Below are positions 1 through 11,527 of a DNA stretch of 64,000 nucleotides, piece by piece. The stretch comes from Ligustrum vulgare. Lineage: Eukaryota; Streptophyta; Magnoliopsida; Lamiales; Oleaceae. Both the position numbers and the translations under genes were made by a program. The notes under the pieces are model-generated. The model saw nothing but the letters and a program-made list of their open reading frames with translations. It did not search any database and had not been told where the DNA came from. Position 1 is the first letter of the stretch, and the number at the start of each line of letters is the position of its first letter. The DNA lies in assembly GCA_963555705.1 (NCBI GenBank), contig OY743168.1, forward strand, positions 95,830,925 to 95,894,924. The letters run 5' to 3'.

Positions 1-1845
1 CCATGGAGGAAAGCAGTTTTTACATCTAACTGTTCCAAGTGCAAACCCTCTGCTGCAACAATACTCAAGACTGATCTAATTGTTGTCAGCTTCACAACTG
101 GCGAAAATATTTCCGTATAGTCAATTCCTTCTTTCTGCTGGAAACCTTTGACCACCAACCTCGCCTTGTATCTCTTTGATCCATCATGTTCCTCCTTGAT
201 TCTGTACACCCACTTATTGTGTAGAGCTCTCTTTCCTGTAGGTAACTCTCCTAGTTCCCACGTCTGGTTAGAGATGAGAGACTTTATCTCATCTTTCATT
301 GCAAGCTCCCACTTTCCAGAATCACCGACTTGACATGCCTCATGATAGCATTCAGGTTCACCTGCATCAGTAAGTAACATGTAGCTCATGTACTTTCTAT
401 TTGGAACATGAGGTCTGGTTGACCTTCTAAGAACAGGGACTGGAGACTGTGATGCATCAGTCTCTAGAACAGGCTCCTGTAACTGCAGATCCTCCTCTGT
501 CTGCTGCGACGTACTACTTTCTGGAGCATCATCCAACTCAACATATGTTGGACCATCATGTACTGTGTCATCGGACTGCACTGCATTTCTGTCCTTGTAC
601 ATAACCTTCTCGTTGAATATGACATCCCTGCTTCTAATGACCTTTCTGTTCTGGTCATCCCATAAGCGGTAGCCGAACTCATCTCCGCCATATCCAATGA
701 ATGTGCACTTTAGTGATTTGGGGTCTAGCTTGCCCCTTGCCTGATCACTAATATGTGCATATGCGACACATCCAAAAACTTTCATGTGGGAAAGTTTTAT
801 TTCTTTTCCGCTCCATACTTCCTCCGGTATCCTATACTCCAACGGTACCGAGGGTCCTCGATTGATCAAGTACACCGCTGTGTTGACTGCTTCTGCCCAA
901 AACTGTTTGGGCAAGCCTGCATGTAACCTCATGCTTCTGGCTCTCTCCGTTAATGTCCGGTTCATACGTTCTGCAACTCCATTTTGCTGTGGAGTCCCTG
1001 GCAACGTCCTCTCCATTTTGATGCCATTCTGGTAACAGAACTTCTTGAACGCCATATCCGTATATTCTCCTCCGTTGTCGGACCTCAGCTTCTTTACTCG
1101 CAATCCTGTTTCATTTTCCACCATGGATTTCCACTTCTTGAACACATCGAATACTTCGGACTTATGTCTCAAGAAATAAACCCACACTTTTCTCGAGTGG
1201 TCATCAATGAAAGTCACAAAGTATGACTTTCCGCCAATAGATGAAACTGCGGTTGGTCCCCAAACGTCTGTGTGGACTAACTCAAGCTTCTCTCGCTTCC
1301 GAGTTCTACCACTAGTGTTGAAACTCACCCTGGTCTGCTTCCCAAAGATGCAACTCTCGCATAAGTCTATATCAGTAGACTGAAGCTCTGGTAGTTTCTC
1401 CTTTGCATGCATATACTTGAGTCCCTTCTGACTCATATGCCCAAGTCTCTGGTGCCACAAATTTGGGCCCTCCTTGCTTTCAGCAACTGCAATTGTCACA
1501 CAAGCATCCGCCGTTGTGTAGAGGGTGCCAGTATCCTTGCCTCGAGCGATAATCATGGCGCCCTTGGTGATCTTCCAGTTATCACCAGAGAAGGTGGTGA
1601 CATGTCCTTCTCCCGACAATTGCTTGACGGAGATCAAGTTCTTCCTCAATTCTGGAATATGTCTCACGTCCTTCAGCTTCCACACAGATCCATTGATCTT
1701 GATCTGTACATCACCCTTTCCGACCACGTCACACGGTTGATCATTACCGAGATAGACTCTACCAAAATCACCCCGCGTATAGTTTACAAAAAACTCCTTG
1801 CTTTCACATTTTTGTCTTTGATCTGTGGTGCAATATCGATGTAAA
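1..1845 (-). mobile_element. Ty1/Copia polyprotein fragment, 5'-truncated, runs off window
   Basis: Read on the minus strand, one frame stays open from about 1,842 to the window edge at base 1. In order it encodes the tail of the protease region, the GAG-pre-integrase segment (WHQRLGHMS near 1,450), the integrase core (HTDVWG near 1,270, SDNGGEY near 1,080, NGVAERMNR near 980) and the start of reverse transcriptase, ending at LDVKTAFLHG at base 1. The three integrase acidic residues (D, D, E) are present. Gag and the protease active site are missing, so the copy is cut at its 5' end near 1,845. The frame lacks a stop only because the window ends. This is a retrotransposon, not a host gene. 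Whether RT and RNase H are intact lies outside the window. Confidence 0.9.
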
Positions 1846-1880
1846 GTATCATATATATACACACACAGACTTAGAGATAT

Positions 1881-2042
1881 GCTAATTGTACAGATGATTT
1901 GTCCATAAAGTTTGAGTCACACTTGGCATAATTTTTTTTTTTCACTCACGACAGTGACGACATCATCTCTTTTATAAACGGAAACAAAACTGCCACATCC
2001 ATTTGTGTAAACCCATGTGGACAATTCATCTGTACAAATAGC
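1881..2042. repeat. Small MITE-like inverted-repeat element
   Basis: The 1,881 end (gctaattgtacagatgattt) reappears as a reverse complement ending at 2,042 (gctatttgtacagatgaatt), giving terminal inverted repeats of about 25 bp around an AT-rich 110-bp centre. It lies exactly between the truncated Copia fragment and the CNGC2 remnant. No clear target duplication was identified. Confidence 0.5.
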
Positions 2043-2077
2043 TTTTTCCATGTACTTATGGGTTCATACATGTATGG

Positions 2078-3144
2078 ATGAAAAAGGTTTTCTTGAACGC
2101 GGTCATGATGAGGAGGAAAAAAATGCAACAAAGACATCAAGATGTTGAGTGGTGGATGAAGCGCAGACAGTTACCATCTCATCTGAGATGCAGAGTTCGT
2201 AAATATGAACGCCAGAGATGGCAGATAATGGGAGGACAAGATGAGATGGAATTGATCAAAAACTTACCCCAGGGACTGAGGCTGGATATTAAGCGTTATC
2301 TTTGCTTAGATTTGATCGAAAAGGTTGGATAACAACAAATGTTTTCTTTTCTGATTCTTTATGTTGTTGAGCTAAGGATTCCATACCAAGAAAGGTCGAA
2401 AGATTTTCTCATTTTGCCATAACATTTATCGGCCGTAGGCACCATGATATTTGTAAACAATCTTGTTTTTTGTTCCATTGCAGGTGCCTCTATTTTACAA
2501 CTTGGATGACGTTATCCTCGACAACATTTGCGACAAAGTCAAGCAACTAGTCTACTCGAAAGATGAAAAGGTAATAGTTCTTTGTAATTATAGCATACAA
2601 GATGGATTCATATCATCGTATCCATGTTAGTTCCTCTAAGAATGTCGTTAATTTTTACTACGCAGATTATCAAAGAAGGGGATCCCTTGCAGCGGATGAT
2701 TTTCTTTGTTCGTGGAAAGGTCAAGAGGAGTCAAGGCACACTAGCAACAAGTATTTTGGAACCTGGAAGCTTTTTGGGTGATGAGTTGATCTCATGGTGC
2801 CTTCGTATTCCGTTTCTCAACTGGCTTCCAGCCTCATCTGCTACATTTACTTGTACTGAAAATGCAGAAGCATTTGCTCTCGATGCTGTTGATTTACGCA
2901 ACATAATTGATCAGTTCCGGTACTATTTTCAAACGAGGGGATTAAGTGGAAGATGAGATATTACTCGTCGAATTGGAGAACCTGGGCAGCTGTTAATATC
3001 CAATTGGCGTGGAGGTGTTGTGTGACGAGGAATCGACGTTCTATGAATTACGCAATGAAAAATAGAGGCGGTAATAGCGAGCTAATGCTCAGACAGTATG
3101 CTGCGGTGTTCATGTCACTTAGGCCTCATGATCATCTTGAATGA
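2078..3144 (+). pseudogene. CNGC2-like: CNGC2-like cyclic nucleotide-gated channel, 3' fragment, frameshifted
   Basis: Exons at 2,078-2,323, 2,484-2,570 and 2,666-3,144 encode the cytosolic C-terminal part of a plant cyclic nucleotide-gated cation channel: the C-linker (DVEWWMKRRQLPS), the cyclic-nucleotide-binding domain (EGDPLQRM, LGDELISWCL, LPASSATF), the conserved YYSSNWRTWAAVNIQ segment with the IQ-type calmodulin site, and the C-terminus RPHDHLE. That ending and VFLNAVM near the start point to the CNGC2 (DND1) subgroup. GT-AG borders are kept, so this is a genomic copy and not a retrocopy. All six transmembrane helices and the pore are absent upstream. Between the CNBD and the IQ region, near 2,930, the frame breaks and a TGA follows at 2,953-2,955. 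It is a relic and not a working channel. Confidence 0.85.
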
Positions 3145-3302
3145 AAGCTAATTAGCCCTTAGGATCATCTTTGAGTCAGTAACTAATGGAAACATCAGTC
3201 TTTTAAAGTATGTGCAACTAAAATTAGTAAGACACAAAGGAGAATCTGTGTATAGGTGAAGTGATGACAAAAAAATGTGACTTTTCAACGGTTAAAATAG
3301 TT

Positions 3303-3358
3303 TTGTTTAGATTTTTTTGTTTGATAAATCGTTTATAAATGTTTGCTTATAAATATTG
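3303..3358. repeat. Left part of a MITE split by an LTR-element insertion
   Basis: The sequence tttgataaatcgtttataaa and its continuation match the left end of the MITE at 54,231-54,420. The rest of the same element resumes at 7,855 after the inserted 3,359-7,849 block. Confidence 0.65.
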
Positions 3359-3489
3359 TGTAGGGAATTGAGGTTCCATACCAAAAGATTGACTTGTTAG
3401 GTGGATTAGTTCAGTACTTCAATCTTTTATAAGCCCATCATATACCCTATGTCTAACTGATGTGAAATTCGTTCTCACTTTTCCCAACA
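3359..3489 (-). repeat. Short LTR, 3' copy (minus-strand element)
   Basis: 131-bp TG...CA repeat, similar to 7,744-7,849. Its minus-strand start TGTTGGGAAAAGTG is preceded by a purine-rich tract (ataggggat). Confidence 0.7.
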
Positions 3490-3508
3490 ATCCCCTATTC
3501 GAATGAAG

Positions 3509-4126
3509 CACCATGGTGGCCATCAATGCTACTATCAGGGTGGTAACCAAAGCAATTGGAATAGAGGAAAGACAGCTGAAGGTAGATGTAATACTGCTCC
3601 TAAAATGGTATGCTTTCTATGTGAAGGGCCTCATCGAGTGTCTGATTGTCCCCAAAAATGAATGGTAAATGCCTATTGTCAACTCGCAAGTGGAGTATCA
3701 ACTTCAAAGCAAGATGCTCCACCTACTAGTAATAATGGCAAGACTGACTCTGAAGAGGACAAGGAGGTGGTCGGTGCATTTTCCCATCGATGTAATACAA
3801 TATCACATCGAATTACGAAAAAGGAGAAAGCTCATGTAAATGAGGCAAAACTGGAGGAACCAAAACCTTGCATTTGTCGAGCTAAAGGGTTAATGTACAT
3901 TGATGTGAAGATCAATGGGAAACCCATCAGGGTCATGGTGGATACTGGAGCAACCCATAACTACCTTGCAAGTACTGAAGTAGAGCGACTTGGGTTGGTT
4001 CTAGAGAAAGGAAATGGGAAAGTGAAGGCTATCAACTCGGCTGCCCAGCCAATTTTCGAAGTAGCCAAATCTGTATTAATCAAGGCGGGTCCTTTTGATG
4101 GAAGGATTAATTTGTCGGTTGCTTAG
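3509..4126 (+). pseudogene. Gypsy gag tail and protease, broken
   Basis: A frame ending at 3,661 carries the gag zinc knuckle CFLCEGPHRVSDC (CX2CX3HX4C). After that stop, the next open stretch (3,662-4,126) holds an aspartic protease with the active-site motif MVDTGATHNYL (Asp codon at 3,940). A further TAG at 4,124 separates protease from RT. The fragments are close to each other in the expected order, so these are decay breaks in one former polyprotein. Confidence 0.85.
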
Positions 4127-5725
4127 ATGGATGATTTCAAACTGATTTTGGGATTGGAATTCTTTCAGGATACGAAGACATCAGTGTTCCCACACTCTGA
4201 TTCCTTAATGATGATGGGTAGTAAGCTATGTATGATACTTACCTTGGCAGGAAAAGTTGGCAAGAAGAACATCTCAGCCATGCAATTCAGTAAGGGATTC
4301 AAGAGAAGTGAACCCTCATTTTTGTCTACTCTTCGTCTAGAAGAGATTGAGAAAACATCTGGTCATATTCCAAAACCTGTTAGAAATCTTATACAAGAAT
4401 TTGAGGACATCATGCTAGAAGAGTTACCAAAGAAATTGCCACCGAGGGGGTATAGACCATGAAATTGAGCTTATTCCTGGTGCCAAGCCACCTGCTAGGG
4501 CACCTTACCGTATGTTTCAACTCGAGCTTGAAGAGCTTAGGAAACAATTAGGAGAAATGTTGAAAAATGGGATTATCATGCCTGCGAAATCGCCATATGG
4601 AGCTCCCGTATTATTCTAGAAAAAGTCTGATGGTTCTCTCAAAATGTGTTGCGACTATTGGGCTCTAAACGAGATCACTGTAAAGAACAGTTATCCTATT
4701 TCGCTGTGGCGGATTGCTTTGACCGACTATGTAAGGCGAAGTATTATACAAAGATTGACCTCAGGTCCGGATACTGGCAAGTTCGGATCAAGGAGGGAGA
4801 TGAAGCAAAGACTACTGTGGTGACCAGATGTGGAGCATTTGAATTCAAAGCCATGCCTTTTGGCTTGACAAATGCCCCCTCTACTTTCTACATGATGATG
4901 AATCAAGTGCTTCACGGATTCTTGGATGATTTTGTAGTTTTGTACTTGGACGATATCGTTATCTATAGCGATACTTTGGAGGAACACGTCCAACATGTGA
5001 GAAGAGTCCTTTGTCAGCTTCCGGAGAATGAATTGTATGCCGAACCGCCCAAACTTCCATCAACTTATTGGGTCACATTATTGAACAAGGAAAATTTCTC
5101 ATGGATTCGAAGAAGGTTACGACAATTAAAGATTGGTTACCATCTAAGAACGTGCATGATGTACATTCGTTTCTTGGGTTATGCAATTATTATCGAAGAT
5201 TTGTGAAGGGATACTCAGAAATTGCACAACCCTTGACGGAGCTAACGAAGAAGGAAAAAGTTTGAGATTGGTTTGCACAATGTCAAACTGCTTTTAAGAA
5301 GTTAAAGAGGTCTATGTGGACAAACCCAATATTAGCCTTATCGGATATGACGAAACCATTTGAAATGCAGACAGATGCTTCTGATTTTTCTATTAGCGGA
5401 GTCCTAATGCAAGAGGGACATCCGGTAGCCTTTGAAAGTCGAAAATTGAATAATGTAGAACGTCGTTACTCGGCATACGAGAAAGAGTTGTTGGCGGTGG
5501 TCCATTGCCTCCGAGTATGACATCACTATTTACTGGGATCCCCATTCATTGTGAAGACTGATAACACGATGGTTAGCCACTTCATGTCCCAACCGAAACT
5601 CTCGAGCAAGACAGCTCGTTGGCAAAAGCTTCTTTCAGAGTTCAACTTCATGTTAGAGTATCGTCCTGGATCCAGTAATCATGTTGCAAATGCTCTCAGT
5701 CGTCGGGCTGACTTAGCTTCTATTT
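4127..5725 (+). pseudogene. Gypsy reverse transcriptase and RNase H, broken
   Basis: The RT is readable only by switching frames. Landmarks are KIDLRSGYWQVRIKEGD near 4,755, MPFGLTNAPSTF near 4,850 and the catalytic YLDDIV at 4,943-4,960. In-frame stops occur near 4,617, 5,264 and 5,518, with at least one frameshift near 4,690. The RNase H part follows (QTDASDFSISGVL near 5,370 and SAYEKELLAVVHCL near 5,470), ending with the tether YRPGSSNHVANALSRR near 5,660. It cannot encode a working enzyme as it stands. Confidence 0.85.
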
Positions 5726-7247
5726 GTGCAATGGCTTCTCTTTCAGGGAGCGGAGTTACCACAGATATTAGGGATCAAATAAGGGCACTTCTGGAGAAGG
5801 ACCCGACTACACACTATTTGGTCGACCTCATCAAGCAAGGCAAGACTCGTCAGTTCTGGTTAGATGGGGGTCTATTGAAGACAAAAAGGGACCGCCTATA
5901 TGTTCCAAAGGGTAGAGACTTGAGGAAATCCTTAATAACGGAGTGTCACGACACACTCTGGGCCGAACATCCAGGAGAGGAACGCACTTGTGCACTATTA
6001 CAACACGCATTCTATTGGCCGCAAATGCGGGACGACATTGCTACTTATGTGAAAACTTGTCTTGTTTGTCAGCAGGACAAGACATGATCATCAGAAGAAG
6101 GCATGCTTGCTTGAACCTCTTTCCGTCCCATCCAAGCCATTTGAAAGTGTATCGATGGATTATATAATTGGATTGCCAAAAGTCGCAGATTTTGGAACTA
6201 GTATCGTGGTGGTCGACCGTTTATCAAAATATGTAATTTTCATCGCAACGCCTAAGTATGTTTCCACCGAAGAGACAGCTCATCTCTTCTTCAAGCATAT
6301 TGTCAAATACTGGAGGCTGCCTAAACACATCGTTAGTGATCGAGATACTCGATTTACTGGCATATTTTGGACCGAATTGTTCAAACTTTTTGGTTAACTC
6401 TGAGCATGAGTTCTAGTTTTCACCCACAAGCTGACAGACAGACTGAGCGATTCAACTCTATGCTGGAGGAATATCTTCGGCATTTCATCTCTACTTCGCA
6501 GAACAATTGGGTGAAAATCTTGGATGCTGCCAAGGTATGCTTCAATGCCCAAAAGAGTTTATCCACCAATAAGAGTCCTTTTGAGATTCTTACGAGCCAG
6601 CAACCCTTATTCCCTCATACTGTAGATCTGAACTCAAGTACCAAGTCCCCTCAAGCAAGGAACTTCTCTCAAGAATGGAAACGAAATATTGAAATTTCCT
6701 AAAGCTATCTTGAGAAAGCTCAGAAACGATACAAGAATTCTGCTGATCTGAAGCGTCGTTTTGTTGAATTCAAAGTGGGAGATTTGGTGATGGTTAAGCT
6801 TCTCGATAGAAACTGTTACAAGCTCACTAGAGGGAAAGACTCAAGGTTGGTTCCAAAATACATAGGGCCATTACCTATTGTGAAGAGAATTGGAAAAGTT
6901 GCTTACAGAGTAGAACTCCCTTCTTTGTACAAAATCCATAATGTCCTCCATGTCGGTGTTCTTAAGCCATACTTTGCAGACAAAGAGGACACATCCAGAA
7001 ATAAGCCGAAGCGACCTATGTTTGAATTGAAGAGACTTGGAAAGAGAGTTGTTGAAGCTATTCTGAATCACCGAGTTACCTGAGCTTCCAAAAAATATCA
7101 TCAAGAGTATTTGGTTAAATGGAGCGGGTGCAACAATGATGAGAATACTTGGGAAAGAGAAAAAGACATTGGAGCCTTCAAGCCTCTTATTGAAGAATAT
7201 CATGAACTGATGGCACCGAGGACGTCGCCAAAACAGACGGGGGAGAA
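5726..7247 (+). pseudogene. Gypsy integrase and chromodomain, broken
   Basis: The integrase HHCC zinc-binding region is seen near 5,945-6,080 (ECHDTLWAEHPG ... CLVCQQDK), followed by a TGA at 6,085-6,087. The DDE core continues in another frame (MDYIIGLP near 6,155; SDRDTRFTG near 6,335; HPQADRQTERFN near 6,425) with a TAA at 6,396 between parts. The C-terminal region includes KYIGPLPIVKRIGKVAYRVE near 6,860, then a TGA at 7,081 and a chromodomain (YLVKWSGCNNDENTWE near 7,110). The purine tract at 7,236 marks the 3' end. Confidence 0.85.
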
Positions 7248-7607
7248 TGTCAAGGACTGCAGCTAATACTTAGCCCCTTGACCCACTCGCAGTTGTAGTT
7301 TGCCCAACTTTGGCAGCACTTTGTAAATATTGATGTAATTATTGTAATTCCCTTTTAATTGTAAAAGTTTATTATGATTCTTCAGCTTTTTATGTCTACT
7401 CCTGTCACTAGGGTTTTTTCTCAGAAGTCTATTATAGGGGGTATAAGAATTTAAAACTTTTAAGCTTTTGGTGTCCACTCCCTGTACCAACATTTGTAAT
7501 TTACTGGTTTCATCAATCATTGTAATTTACTGCTTTCAGCAATCAATGAACAATCATGTTTCAATGCATTCAAGTTTTCTCTTGTAAAGTTTATTTCAAT
7601 TTATAGT
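7248..7607 (+). repeat. Gypsy 3' LTR (right end uncertain)
   Basis: Begins TGTCAAGGACTGC right after a polypurine tract. The region is AT-rich and contains a twice-used phrase (tttttatgtctactcctgtc and cttttggtgtccactccctg). The right end is placed tentatively at the CA near 7,607. No 5' LTR remains for comparison. Confidence 0.55.
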
Positions 7608-7743
7608 CAAATTTTCTTTCGTCCTGAGAAAAACGAGAAAATGTGGAAGGTAGTCTAGCGGAGCAGACTACTGTCGCACGATGCCCCTTTTTGTACTAAG
7701 AAGAAAGGCGTCCCATGAAGCTAGGTCTAACTCTGATACCATT

Positions 7744-7849
7744 TGTAAAGAATTGAGATTTCATCCTAAAAGGTTAATATGTTGGGTGAAGTAGCTTATA
7801 TTTACCTCATGTCTAACTGATGTTAGATTCGTTCGCACTTTTCTCAACA
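7744..7849 (-). repeat. Short LTR, 5' copy with adjacent PBS
   Basis: 106-bp partner of 3,359-3,489. On the minus strand it ends in ...TTTACA and is followed, after aa, by tggtatcagagtt, the usual plant initiator-Met primer-binding site. Confidence 0.7.
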
Positions 7850-7854
7850 TATTA

Positions 7855-8025
7855 TTTATAAATAATGACGTAACAATATTTCGTTAGTTCATTTTTTTTT
7901 TTTTAAAAAAAAGAAAAAAAATGATGGGCGGAAATCTTTGACTAATTAAAATTGTTGACTTTTTTAAAAAAATCGTTCAATCAGATGTTGCACGTGGCCG
8001 TTTATTAACAAATTTCACCAAGCCT
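7855..8025. repeat. Right part of the split MITE
   Basis: Continues the element left at 3,303-3,358. Segments such as tttataaataatgacgtaac and tcaatcagatgttgcac align in order with the intact copy at 54,231-54,420, and the right end is a reverse-complement version of the left end. Confidence 0.65.
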
Positions 8026-8099
8026 CATAATGCAATATTATGAAGCCATATCGCCCCAATTTAAATTCTATAAAATTTCACCTTAAATTAAATCGTTAT

Positions 8100-8405
8100 C
8101 TTTATTCTTTATATATTTATATATTATATTATATTATATTATATTATATTTTATATTTATATATAAAAATAGAAGTGAGGAGGGAGAAGAACTAAAAGAT
8201 ATTTTCCCCCCAAAATGCATTTGGAATTTTTGAAAACAAAAAACTAAGCAACCAAGAAAAAATGGTTTATAAGCTAGTTTATAAGCCATACAATTTCTCA
8301 GATAAATTTTTAACCACACATTTTCTCTCTAATTTTCACCACTATTGTTTACCTCAAAAATATAAATAAATTAGTTTATAAACTAAACAGTGTTATCAAA
8401 CAAAG
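8100..8405 (+). repeat. AT repeat and segments shared with the 44-45.8 kb Helitron
   Basis: An ATATT pentamer array (about 8,118-8,155) is followed by aaaatagaagtgaggaggga, which resembles the 5' end of the Helitron at 44,047. A second segment, 8,305-8,405 (accacacattttctctctaa onward), matches 45,260-45,360. No Helitron 3' hairpin and CTAG end is seen nearby, so this is at best a fragment. Confidence 0.45.
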
Positions 8406-8810
8406 AAATAAAATAGAATGAAATAAAAATCCGTGTAGGTCAATGTTATATTTAAATCCGAGTTGATTAATACAATTTTTCATTTGAATTCATGTAGATT
8501 AATGTCATATTTAAATTATGTAGATAATATTGAGATTATAAAATGCTTTGTTTTTTGAAAAAAATGAAAAAAAAAAATGTTAAATTCAAGAGGCAAATAC
8601 AAAAATTATGTAAATTTGCATTTTCAATGAAGTTAACAATAACTTATAAAAATTATTGAAATCTATAGTCATTTATTATTTAAATATATAAATTGACATT
8701 TACAATCCAAATATGTTTTTATTAATTTGAATTAGTTATGTAGTTTTTTAAATTTAGATTAAAAGTTTTATATTTTCACAAATGGACAGAAAACTTCCCT
8801 GATGAAAGTT
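8406..8810. other. AT-rich intergenic stretch
   Basis: About 400 bases of AT-rich sequence with no supportable gene; the phrase about gtagattaatgtcatattta is imperfectly repeated at about 8,440 and 8,500. Confidence 0.5.
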
Positions 8811-10260
8811 ATGGAAATGATTTCCTCCTACACTAAGGGGACGGGGCAAGAGATAAATTGTAGCAAAAGCTCTTTTTATACTCCTACGGCCAAACACAGA
8901 GATATAGATAGTTAATGGCATGACTGGTTTTCAGTTCCAATCTCTTCCTTTTAAGTATTTGGGAGTTCTTATATACAAAGGTCTACAAAGAGCTATGTTA
9001 TTTGAAGAGCTAATCAATAAAATCGAAGGCAGGATTGTTGGATGGGAGAACAGACGGCTCTCACTTGTTTACAAATTCTGAATCCCCCTAAAAGCACCAT
9101 TAACAAATTATCTAGAATCTTTAATTCTTTTATATGGGGTGATTCTTCTCAAGGCAGGAAAATACATTGGACATCTTGGGATAATTTGGATTACTAATGG
9201 TGATGACAAAATGCTAATGCAAGTGGAGAATTTTCTGTGTCTTCTTGTATTGACTTATTCAGAAAGAAGCCTACACAGACATTCTTTAAAATTTCATTTC
9301 TGAATTGGAGAATCTGGAATAATTGGATACCAGATGATGAGAAAATGCAGACTAAATTTGGAATTCACCTTGCCTCGAAATCCCAATGTTGCAGGAATAT
9401 TTTCTTAGAAGGTAAGGTTGCTAAGGATGTTTGGAAACATTATCACAATATCATGGGAGTGGAAGAAATGAACTGTAATCAGCCTAAGATGATGATGAAC
9501 TACTGTTTCAACCTTCCTAATACCAAACCTGTGATGTTAATTCTGCCCTGCCTTTAATCATCTGCTGGTTCCTGTGGATTGACAGAAATAAATCCAAGCA
9601 TAACAATTGGAGAATGAATACCAATAGAGTGATTCAACAAATCAATTTTCTTATGGCTGCCCTCCAAAGATCTGGTAAAATTACGTCGAGAAGAAGAGAC
9701 AAGGTGTATCGCCACATAAATTGTTAAGTGGGAAAAACCAGAACAAGGGTGGTTTAAATTAAACACCGATGGATCACTGGAAAACAACGGGTTAGCAGTC
9801 GGCGGTGGGGTTCTTATGATCTACAATGGTGATGCGATTTGGGGCTTTTGTGATTTTTACAATGACTGCACTATTATGGAAGCCGAACTCAAAGCATTGG
9901 ACACCGGTCCAAAGCAGCCCTTATGCTTATCAATAAACATAACGGCCCATGGGAGGTTCAATATATTCTACAGTCTATCAGAAACAGTGTCAGTAAACTG
10001 GATGTTAAAATTATGCACATTTGACGTGAACGCAATATGATTAATCTACTTAATCAGATTGATTTACCTAATGATTTACCAATTTCTGTGTTGGCACAAT
10101 TATGATGATTGATTTTAAAGATGATGTGATGGGTAAAGTGTTCGATGTCTGCCAAATGTATTATAGGTAAGTCGGTCGATAAATTAATTTGACAACGTAA
10201 CATGGTTCGAAGGCAATAAAGTGACAGATTGGTTTGCTAATAAAGGAGAAAGGTTTTAAG
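8811..10260 (+). pseudogene. LINE (L1-type) reverse transcriptase and RNase H remnant
   Basis: Across several frames the plus strand shows plant L1-type LINE signatures: GQEINCSKSSFY near 8,850, YLGVLIYKGLQ near 8,955, INKIEGRIVGWENRRLS near 9,015, the zinc-finger-like region (FHLAS-type sequence near 9,365, VWKHYHNIMG near 9,430), an RNase H segment (WFKLNTDGSL near 9,755) and the closing DWFANKGE near 10,230. Many stops and shifts make it inactive. The 5' ORF1 and the endonuclease domain are not seen, as expected of a 5'-truncated insertion. A poly-A tail cannot be placed with confidence. Confidence 0.8.
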
Positions 10261-11527
10261 AGATGTAAGATAATGATCTCAAAGGCATTATTAGAGGCTT
10301 GATTAGACTTGACAAAATTAGCTTGCCTTCACTTAGATTTAAACTTTTTAATTTTCATTTTGTTGAACATTGGTTGTTGTACTTGTATTTGAGCATCATG
10401 TAGATTAGTTGTGTCTTCTTACATTGTTTTGTTTGGAGGTAAGGTTCATTTGTCCCCCTACTTTATTTGTATTAATTTTTCATTCAATAAATTCATATTC
10501 TAGGCTTGAATTTTCAAGTTAGGATATTTTGATTAAAAATAAAATAAAATATAAAAGTTTTATATTTAAAAACATGTTTTTCATGTTTTCGAAATAAATA
10601 TATAGTTGAAAAGAGGAGAGAGAAAATATGTGCGATTAAAAAATGACATAAAAATTGTATTGTTTAATTTTATTTTATTTTTCTGAACAGGAGCTTAATA
10701 ATTATTGTAATATAATATTATTATTTTATGAATTTTATATATGTATTGATTATGTAAAAGCATTAAAATTTTACGAATAATTATCGAAATAGATATTGAA
10801 AAAAACAACTCTTTACATCACATAAGGTAAATACTAGTTAAAATCATAGTATATATGGCAACCAGTCAAGATTACCAGATTTCTTTCATGGAGGAACAAA
10901 TTGTAATTGCATACTAATAATGAATATATTGCCCAGCTGATGCGGCCCCTTTTTCTCGGAGTTTAAGGTTGAAAAAATTGTGGCCAAAAAACACCCACCA
11001 AAATTAGCAGAAATCCATGTTGAATAAAACTACACATTCTGTGTTTTAATCCTGAGATGAGTAACATCATCTTCTCCTTTTGGTCCCCTTGAAAAGCAAT
11101 TATCCTATTTTGCAGAGGACTAAAAGGCTCTAACAGGGTTAATTTCGAATTACATTGGTCCAAGAATTTGTATTTGAATTCTTGGACCAATTTTGGTAAC
11201 CTTGGACTCACTTTAATGCTTTTCCAGCCTCCTTTGGAGAAAACAAGAAATCAGGCCAATTTATGCCTAAGGGTATCTGTCAATTCCATTAATATTGAAA
11301 CTTTCATTTTTTTCCCCCTTCTTTTATGTGATTTTCAATGATGATACCTCAAAAATGGGGTTGCCGGAATGACCTGAAAAAGAGCGGGGAACTTATTATT
11401 CGTCTTCATTTTTAGGAAATATGTTATGTTGTAAAGGAAATTGTTGCTTGAAAGTGCTTCCATTACCTTGATTTGATGCTGAAGTTTGATCATTTGAATT
11501 TTGAACAGCTGCATTTTCAACTGCATA
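10261..11527. other. Intergenic region upstream of PTEN1
   Basis: AT-rich, no gene I can support. Open frames on both strands (for example 10,963-11,211, minus) match nothing recognisable. The 200-300 bases before 11,528 presumably hold the PTEN1 promoter and 5' UTR, but no clear TATA box stands out. Confidence 0.5.

Larger units (their letters stand above)
3490..7607 (+). mobile_element. Ty3/Gypsy chromodomain element, 5'-truncated and decayed
   Basis: Plus-strand domains run in Gypsy order: gag zinc knuckle, protease, reverse transcriptase, RNase H, integrase, chromodomain, purine tract (gacgggggagaa at 7,236-7,247) and the start of a 3' LTR. The 5' LTR and most of gag are absent; the remnant begins right at the short-LTR boundary at 3,490. 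Several stops and frameshifts break the polyprotein. The chromodomain places it in the chromovirus branch. Confidence 0.85.
3359..7849 (-). mobile_element. Short-LTR (TRIM-like) element, minus strand, containing a Gypsy element
   Basis: Related direct repeats of 131 bp (3,359-3,489) and 106 bp (7,744-7,849) have TG...CA ends on both strands. Left of the right-hand copy, at about 7,729-7,742, is ctctgatacca, the reverse complement of the initiator-Met tRNA primer-binding site; right of the left-hand copy is a purine tract when read on the minus strand. The element is therefore minus-strand, with its 5' LTR on the right. Flanks tattg (3,354-3,358) and tatta (7,850-7,854) form a one-mismatch 5-bp target duplication. 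The LTRs are unusually short. Most of the interior is now an opposite-strand Gypsy remnant. Confidence 0.7.

Noticed and set aside
148..1844. Several plus-strand open frames
   Set aside because: They are antisense to the continuous minus-strand Copia frame, which carries all the domain motifs.
10963..11211. 82-codon minus-strand open frame as a gene
   Set aside because: No recognisable motif, no splice or promoter context, ordinary AT-rich composition.
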